Of a stretch of 64,000 nt of DNA, positions 51,228 through 58,983 are shown one piece after another. The stretch is taken from contig CANKZI010000001.1 in assembly GCA_947488595.1 (NCBI GenBank), positions 1 to 64,000 on the forward strand. Reading direction: 5' to 3'. Source of the DNA: Flavobacteriaceae bacterium (GTDB lineage: Bacteria; Bacteroidota; Bacteroidia; Flavobacteriales; Flavobacteriaceae). The notes beneath the pieces are model-generated. The model was not told the origin of the DNA, searched no databases, and saw only the letters and a list, made by a program, of their open reading frames with translations. Numbering within the stretch: the first letter of the stretch is position 1; each line of letters opens with the position of its first letter. The position numbers and the translations under genes were made by a program.

Positions 51228-54173
51228 TTAAAAATTATAACTCATGGTTAAAGAAAAAGTGGTGCCGTTTTTTGTTGACCAAACCAAATCATCAAGCGAA
51301 CTGTCATAGCCGTCTTGGTTTTGTTTGTCGCCTGTAAAAACATTATTAACGAAACCTTCGATACCACCAACCTCTTGAGGGTTAGTTGCTAACTTGTTTT
51401 GATAAAAAATCAATTTTTGATTCAGAAGGTTTTGTAAATTAAACCTGATTTCTAATTTTTTCTTCAAGAATGTTTTTGACAATTGTGCGTCTAACATAGT
51501 TCGTCCCTTTTCCCATAGTGTCGGCTCCGCATCAGTGTCATTACCAACAACCGCAATACGATTTCCAACTCTATTGACATTCATCGACAAAGACCAACCA
51601 CTTTCTGGGTCCAAATATTGCATACCAGCATTAAAAACATAAGGTGATTGCCCTTGCAATGGTCTTTGTTTTACTTTATTGCCTGATTCAATATTTGAAA
51701 CATCAATTTCTGATTTGATTACAGCCAAGTTAGAAAACACAGTCAAATTATTGGCCAGACGATTTTCGGTATTCAACAATGCACCTAAGAGTGTTCTGAA
51801 CTCCATTTCGACACCATAATTTTGGGCTGCTTTGGCATTTCTATATTTCACTTCTTTATTATTAGCTCCGGCAATTAATTCGATTGGGTTTTTGAATTCT
51901 TTATAAAATGCAGAAACAGAAAGCAATTGTCCTTTTCCAGGGTACATTTCATACCTAAAATCTCCGTTTTGTACATTGGCGATTTGTAATTCTGGCGTAC
52001 CATTGGTAAAAAATTGTGTCTCGAAATCATAAAATCCAAAAGGAGCTAACTCTCTAAACTCTGGTCTATTAACGGTTTTAGAATAACTCAGTCTTAAGTT
52101 TTGTGTTTTATTTAGCGCATATATGAAGTTAACCGAAGGCAAGAAATCCAATTGATAATTATCTACCTTTAAATTTTCAAATTCGTTTAATTTTGTATCT
52201 AATTTTTGACGGTAATTTTCTACTCTAAAACCCCAAATAACCCTTAACTTTTTAATTGTGTTATCAGACATTAGATAAACGGATTGCAATTCGGAACTTG
52301 CAGTGTAGGCATCAAAATATTTGGTCGCATCAAAAAGTGTATAACCACCAACATTGGGTGCAACTTCGCCAATGTTCTGCGGACTAAAGATGTTGTCGTC
52401 GGTCAAGTTTAAAAGATTGTCATCAAATCTAATATCACTACCACCAGCGCTATAATTCAATTTATTGTATTGCAATTGTCTGGCAAAAAAGTCACGGTCT
52501 CTGTTTTGCATGTAAATACCAAATTTTATTTCGTCGGGTGCTCCTGCTACCAATTTGTGGGAAAGATCTATCTTGGCATTGTAACTGTTTTCATTATTTT
52601 CCGAAAAAAACATACCTCCACCATAATCGGGACCACCATTTCCTTCAGCAATATTTGCAACTTTAATCAAGTCGTTTGGATTCGGATTATCTGGATCATT
52701 ATAATTTTTATAATAAGTATAAATGTTCCTTCTCATATTAGGAATAGAACGGCTTACTTTACTGTAGGAGCCCAACCAATTCAATTTGATGCGACTGTCC
52801 GGGAAAAAATGATCTCCGTTCAATTGCCCTGAATAAATGCGATTACTTGTAAACCATCTCACAGTTGAATAGGTTTGTAATGGATTAGTTGATAATGCTT
52901 CTTGAGGCGCGCCATTTCTCTCGATTACACGGTCATTAGAATTAATGCTATAAATGTTTTTAAAACTAATTGTGTTGTTGGCATTCAGTTTTAAAGAGAA
53001 GTTGGCTAATCCACCTAAAAGGTATTGCTCACTGTAATTTTGATCAACATAATCACTGTCTAAAATTGATGGTAAAGCATCATCACCTTGGTATTCGTAA
53101 TCATTACGAATCCACTCGGTAAATGCATTTGATTTACTGTACGAAACTGAAAAAAGGACACCCAAAGTTTTGTCTTTGATATCAAATCGTTGTCCTGTAG
53201 CATATTGAAGACTAATATTTGGACTAAAATTTTTATTTTTGAGACTCCAATCACTATTTACATATTTTGCAAATTCTGAACGTTGCAACGCATCCAAACT
53301 TTGAAAAGAAAAATAATCAGGTATTTGAGATGGCAAAGCCCTGCCGCCATCATCGATTCCTATCCAATCTGTGCTTCCGCCTTCATAATAAATTTGATTT
53401 TTTCCAGTAGTGATGGTGTTGTATCCGCCACCAATTGATAAAGTGTGAAAACTTTTTTCTGGAATACTTCTGGTATTTATTTGAATGATTCCACCAGCAA
53501 ATTCGCCCGGAAGATCGGGTGTTGCGGTTTTGGTAATCACTAAATTATCAATCATGTTTGACGGAAAAATGTCAAATGAAAAGGCTTTTCTATCGGGCTC
53601 AGAACTTGGTAACGGAGCGCCGTTTAAAAGTGCTGTATTATAACGATCATTCAATCCTCTAACAATAACAAATTTATTATCTTGGATACTTGCGCCACTG
53701 ATGCGCTTTAAAACATCTGAAGTATTTTTATCTGGAGTTCTTCGAATGGTTTCTGCTGAAATACCATCCGACACGTTGATACTGTTTTTTTGCATAACCA
53801 ATAATGTTTTTATTGACTCTGCTTTCATTCTCGTAGTTTTAATTACCACTTCGTCTAAAGCACTTGAAGCTTCTTCCATGTTTATATTTAACACAGTAAT
53901 GTCGTTTTTTAATGTTTCGACTTCTGTAATTAATTTTGTTTGAAAAGAAATAGCCGAACATTCAATATCAAATTTTCCGATTTCCAGGTTTCTAAAAATG
54001 TAATTACCATTTAAATCAGAGATAGACGTTGCGTTTATCGATTTAATGGTAACAGTAACTCCTGGAAGTGGTTGTCCTGTTTTTTCTTCGATAACAGTAC
54101 CTTTGATAATTGACGTTTGGCTGTAAATAAATGAAGTAAAAAGTAAAACGAAAAGTGTGTAGTTTAATTTCAT
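51228..54173 (-). CDS. TonB-dependent receptor with N-terminal carboxypeptidase-like domain
   Basis: A 981-residue outer-membrane importer. Residues 1-18 are a signal peptide (FTSFIYSQ). A CarboxypepD_reg-like domain spans about 20-105 with GTVIEEKTGQPLPGVTVTIK and DLNGNYIFRNLEIG. The plug at about 125-240 has DVLKRISGASIQ, FVIVRGLNDRYNTALLNGAPL and GEFAGGIIQINTRS. The remainder is a 22-strand-type barrel with FRVENYRQKLD, LRLSYSKTVNRPEFRELAPF, ending SLTMSYNF. Its substrate is unknown. No SusD is next to it, so it is a SusC-unlike receptor. The next gene downstream is the T9SS protein (153 bases away). Confidence 0.93.
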   Translation of the reverse strand: MKLNYTLFVLLFTSFIYSQTSIIKGTVIEEKTGQPLPGVTVTIKSINATSISDLNGNYIFRNLEIGKFDIECSAISFQTKLITEVETLKNDITVLNINMEEASSALDEVVIKTTRMKAESIKTLLVMQKNSINVSDGISAETIRRTPDKNTSDVLKRISGASIQDNKFVIVRGLNDRYNTALLNGAPLPSSEPDRKAFSFDIFPSNMIDNLVITKTATPDLPGEFAGGIIQINTRSIPEKSFHTLSIGGGYNTITTGKNQIYYEGGSTDWIGIDDGGRALPSQIPDYFSFQSLDALQRSEFAKYVNSDWSLKNKNFSPNISLQYATGQRFDIKDKTLGVLFSVSYSKSNAFTEWIRNDYEYQGDDALPSILDSDYVDQNYSEQYLLGGLANFSLKLNANNTISFKNIYSINSNDRVIERNGAPQEALSTNPLQTYSTVRWFTSNRIYSGQLNGDHFFPDSRIKLNWLGSYSKVSRSIPNMRRNIYTYYKNYNDPDNPNPNDLIKVANIAEGNGGPDYGGGMFFSENNENSYNAKIDLSHKLVAGAPDEIKFGIYMQNRDRDFFARQLQYNKLNYSAGGSDIRFDDNLLNLTDDNIFSPQNIGEVAPNVGGYTLFDATKYFDAYTASSELQSVYLMSDNTIKKLRVIWGFRVENYRQKLDTKLNEFENLKVDNYQLDFLPSVNFIYALNKTQNLRLSYSKTVNRPEFRELAPFGFYDFETQFFTNGTPELQIANVQNGDFRYEMYPGKGQLLSVSAFYKEFKNPIELIAGANNKEVKYRNAKAAQNYGVEMEFRTLLGALLNTENRLANNLTVFSNLAVIKSEIDVSNIESGNKVKQRPLQGQSPYVFNAGMQYLDPESGWSLSMNVNRVGNRIAVVGNDTDAEPTLWEKGRTMLDAQLSKTFLKKKLEIRFNLQNLLNQKLIFYQNKLATNPQEVGGIEGFVNNVFTGDKQNQDGYDSSLDDLVWSTKNGTTFSLTMSYNF

Positions 54174-54317
54174 AAGAATGGTCTTATTGCGTTTTTTATA
54201 AACGGTGAAATTAACCCACTAATGTTACACTAATGTTAATTTTGAATTACTAAATGTTAAAATAAAACATCGTACTGCAATCCGTTTTTGATAAAAAAAA
54301 ACAATAAAAACGCTTCA

Positions 54318-54362
54318 AAATACAAAAAGCCTATGCTTCCAATTGAAAGCATAAGCTTTTTG
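54318..54362 (-). terminator. Terminator of the OmpH/Skp-like gene
   Basis: On the minus strand CAAAAAGC-x-TATGCTT pairs with AAGCATA-x-GCTTTTTG, an extended stem around a short loop, followed by a T-rich stretch. It lies 19 bases after the stop at 54381. Confidence 0.85.
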
Positions 54363-54380
54363 TTTGTGACCTATTTATTT

Positions 54381-54956
54381 TTATTTTTTAGCCGATTCCT
54401 TTGGTATTGCCTTTTCGTATTTTTTACTTGAAGCTTCGTATTTGTCGTTCAACAATTTTACTTCTTCTTTAGTGATATCATATTTATCTTCGGCATATAA
54501 AACGGTTGCAGATTCTCCCGTACCATAAATATATGAATAGCCTTTTTCTTTACCATAATCTTTAATAAATTGCTTCACGCTTTTTACCAAAGTGTCCATT
54601 TCTGTACCGTGCTCAGATTGTAATTTTTGCGCAATATTTTGCGCTGCATATTGCAAATCTTGCTGTCTTTTTTGTAATTCGGCTCCTTTTTGCTCTGCCC
54701 AAGCTCGTCCGTTAGCTTCCGCATTTTTTTCGAAATATGCCGCATCCGATTTGAAGTTCGCTTCTTCTACTTCCAATTTTCTTCCAATCTCTTCGGTTTT
54801 GGTTTTGTATTTGGCGTCTATATCTTTGGCTTCGGTATAATCTTCCAATAATTTCGACGTATCGATGTAAGCTGTTTTTACTTCTTTAACTGTTGCGGTT
54901 TCATTGCATGATATAGTGGTCAGCACAAATACGGTAAGTACAAATAATTTTTTCAT
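54381..54956 (-). CDS. OmpH/Skp-like periplasmic chaperone lipoprotein
   Basis: A 191-residue protein. It has a lipoprotein signal (TTISC, Cys17), unlike classical soluble Skp. The start at 54956 is preferred over an in-frame ATG at 54992, because MKKLFVLTV begins the signal peptide directly. The mature part is a long charged coiled coil (about 35-140, rich in E/K/Q/A: AQNIAQKLQSEHGTEMDTL) between short beta segments (VKTAYIDTSKLLEDY; YSYIYGTGESATVLY), as in the Skp trimer. Probably a chaperone for outer-membrane proteins. Upstream has a -7 box (54990-54997). Confidence 0.82.
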   Translation of the reverse strand: MKKLFVLTVFVLTTISCNETATVKEVKTAYIDTSKLLEDYTEAKDIDAKYKTKTEEIGRKLEVEEANFKSDAAYFEKNAEANGRAWAEQKGAELQKRQQDLQYAAQNIAQKLQSEHGTEMDTLVKSVKQFIKDYGKEKGYSYIYGTGESATVLYAEDKYDITKEEVKLLNDKYEASSKKYEKAIPKESAKK

Positions 54957-54989
54957 TATCAATTTTCTTTGTTGATTTAAATTCGGGTT

Positions 54990-54997
54990 CAAAAATA
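54990..54997 (-). promoter_or_regulatory. Putative -7 element for the OmpH-like gene
   Basis: Minus-strand TATTTTTG, 33 bases before the ATG at 54956, matches TAnnTTTG. The -33 box is not evident. Confidence 0.45.
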
Positions 54998-55211
54998 GTA
55001 AAAATATATTGTTATTTGATAAAACTAAAATGTTAGCTAAGCGATCCTATTTCTATAGAGCAAACTACTATAATCTGTCTTTATTAAAAACTAGCTTGCT
55101 ATAGTCAAGCACTATTATTTTTGAAGCGATATAAAGCGATTAAATCGATTTTTGTTTTAAAATCAAGGGCAAGGCTGTTTTTTAAAAATACACCCCTCTT
55201 GAGTCTTAATA

Positions 55212-56066
55212 TTAAGTTTTACTGTTTTTTAATATATAAATATGTGAAGAATACTCTAAATTGCGCCTTGCTTTAATGTTTGATTGTAAACCAATGAAAA
55301 AAGCCTTAATAAAATTCATTTTTCCGCTTTTGTATTTTTCTGACAATAGACTGACATAAAAAGCGTCAAAATACATCGGAAGTATATCAACCAAATGAAG
55401 TTTTTCTTTGCTAAAAAGTGCTTTTATGGCGGATTTGGAAAAATGCCACAAATGTCTTGGGACATCAAAAGCGGCCCAAAATTGTCCGTAATATTTGGCG
55501 TCAAATGAATTAAAATTAGGCACAGCGATAATTATGGTGCCTTCTGGCTTTAATAAGCGTCTAAGTTCTTTAATCTGATTTTCGACATTAGGTACATGCT
55601 CTAATACATGCCACATAGTGATAACGTCAAAAGAATGATCTTCTAAATTTTGTGTACTAGCTTCAAAAGCAACACCCTTTTTTTTGGCTACCGCTTTTGC
55701 TTTTTCACTCGGCTCAATTCCAATAGTATGCCACCCATTATTTTTCGCAAAAAGCAAAAAATCTCCAGTTCCTGCGCCAATATCTAATAGATTTCCTTTG
55801 TTTTGATGCAAACGATTTAAGAGTTGCAATTTGTTTTTTAAGGCAATGTTTTTTATAATTTGATAAAGCTTTTCAAAAGCAGAACGTTTGCTGTCGGTAT
55901 GCGAAATATAATCATCACTTTCATAATATTTTTCCAAATTCTCCCCTATTGGTTGCGGAGCAGTAATGAGTAAGTCGTATTTTTCGTCTTTGTAAAGTTC
56001 GAAAATTTCATTTGATACGCTATGGTCTTTTACTGTTAGAAAAAGCTTTTTATTGAATAAATCCAT
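55212..56066 (-). CDS. Class I SAM-dependent methyltransferase
   Basis: A 284-residue cytosolic methyltransferase of the Methyltransf_23/11 kind. Motif I is GNLLDIGAGTGDFLLFA (about 90-106). Further blocks are GIEPSEKAKAVA, FDVITMWHVLEHVPN (about 146-160) and LLKPEGTIIIAVPN. The N-terminal 80 residues lack a known domain. The target is unknown; homologues act on lipids, glycans or small molecules. The gene starts at the last base of the upstream lipoprotein stop codon (TAATG overlap), indicating coupled translation. Confidence 0.85.
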   Translation of the reverse strand: MDLFNKKLFLTVKDHSVSNEIFELYKDEKYDLLITAPQPIGENLEKYYESDDYISHTDSKRSAFEKLYQIIKNIALKNKLQLLNRLHQNKGNLLDIGAGTGDFLLFAKNNGWHTIGIEPSEKAKAVAKKKGVAFEASTQNLEDHSFDVITMWHVLEHVPNVENQIKELRRLLKPEGTIIIAVPNFNSFDAKYYGQFWAAFDVPRHLWHFSKSAIKALFSKEKLHLVDILPMYFDAFYVSLLSEKYKSGKMNFIKAFFIGLQSNIKARRNLEYSSHIYILKNSKT

Positions 56067-56587
56067 TATAATTTTAAATAATTGTCCTTCAAGTTTTTCA
56101 AATAAATTGTTGCAATATTTTTAAAAATAGATTGCTCCGACAAACAGTCTTCGTTATTGGCATTAATCAGCGAAAGCGCTAAAAAGTTGGGCTGTGATGG
56201 CATGTCAGTGTTTTCTGGCTGCTTATTCGTAATGATAAAATCTGCAACAACAAAATATTTTTCGAGTTCCGCATTTTCATAAACGATTAGTTTATATTTA
56301 TTTCCGTCTATTGTAACCCAAAAATCTTTGTCTTGCAAACTGTCTAAATTAAATCTAGAAACCAGAAAATTTTGAAACGTAATTTTGTTTTGTGTGTTTT
56401 CAAAGACGAATGCAGAAAGTCCATTGTTTCCTAAAATTTCTTTCCCGTTGGGTAAAATTAGAAAATCATCAATTGTAATTCGAGTTCTTGTAACACCACA
56501 ACTTAGTAAAAAAAGCGATGTAAAAAACAACACAAAACCCTTGCGGGCGCTGCTTAACGGCTTTAGTTCCACGTGAAACATTCTCAT
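56066..56587 (-). CDS. Hypothetical lipoprotein starting over a parS site
   Basis: A 173-residue protein. Lipobox FLLSC (Cys30) follows a positively charged stretch (SARKG), so a lipoprotein signal. The ATG at 56587 overlaps the mnmG stop (ATGA, 4 bases). A second ATG (56581) and a GTG (56572) are possible starts. The codons for FHVE (residues 4-7) fall on the parS-like site 56565-56580. The mature part has no family I recognise. Function unknown. Confidence 0.65.
   Translation of the reverse strand: MRMFHVELKPLSSARKGFVLFFTSLFLLSCGVTRTRITIDDFLILPNGKEILGNNGLSAFVFENTQNKITFQNFLVSRFNLDSLQDKDFWVTIDGNKYKLIVYENAELEKYFVVADFIITNKQPENTDMPSQPNFLALSLINANNEDCLSEQSIFKNIATIYLKNLKDNYLKL
56565..56580. other. 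parS site (ParB binding), one mismatch
   Basis: AGTTCCACGTGAAACA differs from the consensus TGTTCCACGTGAAACA only in the first base. The site is inside the start of the lipoprotein gene. It is about 2 kb from the other two copies. Confidence 0.75.
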
Positions 56588-58455
56588 CTTCCCATATAAA
56601 TTAACAGCACCGAAATGTCGCTTGGCGATACCCCACTAATTCGTGACGCTTGCGAAATGGTCACCGGTCTAATTTTTGATAACTTTTGCTTGGCTTCAAT
56701 CGACATCGATTTAATTTTTTTGTAATCAAAGTTTTCAGGGATTTTAACATCTTCTAAACGCGTCAATTTATCCGCGTTATTCCTTTCTTTATCAATATAA
56801 CCTGAATATTTAACTTGGATTTCCGCTTGCTCTAAAATCTCTTGGTCTACATTATTTTCGGCAATATAAACTTTGACCTTTTCCAATTGTAACATATCAG
56901 CTAAATCAATTTGTGGCCGCGAAAACATCTTAAACATTTTATCTGATTGATTGACCGCAGCTGAAGATTTGCTTTCAAGAATCGGATTCATTTCTGCCAC
57001 AGAAACGCTAGTTTCTTTATAAAAGGCAACCATCTTTTCTGACTCATTGCGTTTATGTTCCATACGTCGCAAGCGCTTTTCTGAAGCGAGACCTATTTCA
57101 TACGATTTTGGCGTCAACCTAAAATCAGCATTGTCCTGTCTGAGCAAAGTTCGGTATTCTGCTCTCGAAGTAAACATTCGATAAGGTTCTTCAGTTCCTT
57201 TTGTGATCAAATCATCGATCAATACACCAATATATGCCTCATCTCTTTTTAAGATTAAAGGTGCTTTTTCCTTGATTTTCAATGAAGCGTTGATGCCTGC
57301 CATTAACCCTTGAGAAGCTGCTTCTTCATAACCTGTTGTTCCATTAATCTGACCTGCAAAGTACAATCCTTCGACCAATTTGGTTTCTAAAGTATGTTTT
57401 AGTTGTGTCGGCTGAAAATAATCATACTCGATTGCATATCCTGGACGAAAGAATTTCACTTTTTCAAAGCCAACAACTGAGCGCAACGCTTTGAACTGAA
57501 TGTCTTCTGGTAAAGAAGTCGAAAAACCATTGACGTAAACTTCAACCGTGTTCCATCCCTCGGGCTCAATGAATAATTGGTGTCTTTCTTTGTCAGCAAA
57601 ACGATTGATTTTATCTTCAATTGACGGACAATACCTAGGCCCTAAACTTTTAATCCTTCCATTAAACATTGGCGAACGGTCAAAACCCTCACGCAAAATA
57701 TCGTGAACATCGAGCGAGGTATACGTCATGTGACATGATTTTTGGAATGCTAATGGCTGGGTTAAATCAGAATAAGAAAACTTATCGGGTTTGTCATCTC
57801 CTTTTTCTTCATTCATTTTACTATAATCCAGAGAACGGCCATCTACTCTTGGAGGTGTGCCGGTTTTCATACGACCAGATTCAAATCCAGCATTTAATAA
57901 ATCTTCGGTAATTCCATAAGCAGCACTTTCACCTGCACGTCCTCCGCCAAATTGTTTTTCACCGATATGTATCAATCCATTTAAAAAAGTACCATTGGTC
58001 AACACAACGGCTTTTGAACGAATTTCAACACCTAACGACGTAGTAATTCCCTTGATTTTACCTTTCTCAATAACCAATCCTTTAACCATTTCTTGATAAA
58101 AATCAAGATTGGGAGTCTGTTCTAACATCAAGCGCCATTCTTCAGCAAAACGCATCCGGTCACTTTGGACCCGCGGTGACCACATTGCAGGACCTTTTGA
58201 TTTGTTGAGCATCTTAAATTGGATAGCGGTTTTATCTGAAATGATACCCGAATAACCACCCAACGCATCAATCTCACGGACAATTTGACCTTTCGCTATA
58301 CCTCCCATAGCGGGATTGCAAGACATTTGCGCGATGTTTTGCAAACTCATTGTTACCAATAAAGTTTTAGAGCCCATATTGGCAGCGGCAGCGGCAGCTT
58401 CTGAACCCGCATGTCCCGCTCCTACTACAATCACATCATATTCGTCTTGAAACAT
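56584..58455 (-). CDS. mnmG: tRNA uridine-5-carboxymethylaminomethyl modification enzyme MnmG
   Basis: A 623-residue FAD protein that with MnmE modifies U34 of certain tRNAs. The FAD-binding start is YDVIVVGAGHAGSEAAAAAA. Further signatures are GGIAKGQIVREIDALGG, GRMKTGTPPRVDGRSLDY (with the family Gly/Thr motif), and YEEAASQGLMAGINAS near the middle. The C-terminal GidA-associated region ends with ASRISGVSPSDISVLLIYMGR. Length is typical (about 620). In many bacteria the gene is near the origin, and here parS sites flank it. Confidence 0.96.
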   Translation of the reverse strand: MFQDEYDVIVVGAGHAGSEAAAAAANMGSKTLLVTMSLQNIAQMSCNPAMGGIAKGQIVREIDALGGYSGIISDKTAIQFKMLNKSKGPAMWSPRVQSDRMRFAEEWRLMLEQTPNLDFYQEMVKGLVIEKGKIKGITTSLGVEIRSKAVVLTNGTFLNGLIHIGEKQFGGGRAGESAAYGITEDLLNAGFESGRMKTGTPPRVDGRSLDYSKMNEEKGDDKPDKFSYSDLTQPLAFQKSCHMTYTSLDVHDILREGFDRSPMFNGRIKSLGPRYCPSIEDKINRFADKERHQLFIEPEGWNTVEVYVNGFSTSLPEDIQFKALRSVVGFEKVKFFRPGYAIEYDYFQPTQLKHTLETKLVEGLYFAGQINGTTGYEEAASQGLMAGINASLKIKEKAPLILKRDEAYIGVLIDDLITKGTEEPYRMFTSRAEYRTLLRQDNADFRLTPKSYEIGLASEKRLRRMEHKRNESEKMVAFYKETSVSVAEMNPILESKSSAAVNQSDKMFKMFSRPQIDLADMLQLEKVKVYIAENNVDQEILEQAEIQVKYSGYIDKERNNADKLTRLEDVKIPENFDYKKIKSMSIEAKQKLSKIRPVTISQASRISGVSPSDISVLLIYMGR

Positions 58456-58511
58456 TTTTGTTTGGGATTAAAAATTTAATAGCGCGCAACCAACGTTGAT
58501 TCAGCTAATGT

Positions 58512-58527
58512 TGTTCCACGTGAAACA
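58512..58527. other. parS site (ParB binding), perfect consensus
   Basis: TGTTCCACGTGAAACA matches the parS consensus at all 16 positions. It lies in the 108-base gap between mnmG and ybeY. Confidence 0.9.
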
Positions 58528-58563
58528 TTGCGCTTTATGTTGCATTAATATTTATTTGCGATC

Positions 58564-58983
58564 CTAATGTTCCACGTGAAACATCAAGATTTTCTCCTCT
58601 TCTTTATCACGCATCATTGCTTCATCGATTTCGGATTTGTCATTGTAACCGCAAAAATGCAAAAGGCCATGCACAATCACGCGCTTTAGTTCATTTTCAA
58701 AAGAAACATTAAAATCTTTGGCGTTGTCGGCCACTCTTTCTGTCGAAATGAAAATATCTCCATGTAATTCATTTCCTACAGTATAATCAAAGCTAATCAC
58801 ATCGGTCAAAGTGTCGTGTTGCAAATATTCTAAATTGATTTTATGCAAATAATCATCATCACAAAAGATATAACTAATTTCACCTTCGACCTTATTCTCT
58901 GAAAAAATAACGGTTGACAACCATTGTTGATAATAAGACTCGTCGGACAATTCAAAATCTGTTTCGTAATTAAAGCTTATCAT
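58564..58983 (-). CDS. ybeY: Endoribonuclease YbeY (rRNA maturation factor)
   Basis: A 139-residue metalloprotein acting in 16S rRNA processing and 70S quality control. The signature is HGLLHFCGYNDK (about 110-121), with His residues at positions 1 and 5. The third ligand, usually His in HGxLHLxGYDH, is Asp here (GYND), a variation I recall from other Bacteroidota. It has DTLTDVISFDY in the middle. The C-terminal MFHVEH comes from the parS site. The start overlaps the DUF4175 stop by 14 bases. Confidence 0.88.
   Translation of the reverse strand: MISFNYETDFELSDESYYQQWLSTVIFSENKVEGEISYIFCDDDYLHKINLEYLQHDTLTDVISFDYTVGNELHGDIFISTERVADNAKDFNVSFENELKRVIVHGLLHFCGYNDKSEIDEAMMRDKEEEKILMFHVEH
58569..58584. 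other. parS site (ParB binding), perfect consensus, inside ybeY
   Basis: A second perfect TGTTCCACGTGAAACA, 57 bases from the first. It overlaps the 3' end of ybeY and encodes its C-terminal MFHVE residues. Confidence 0.9.
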
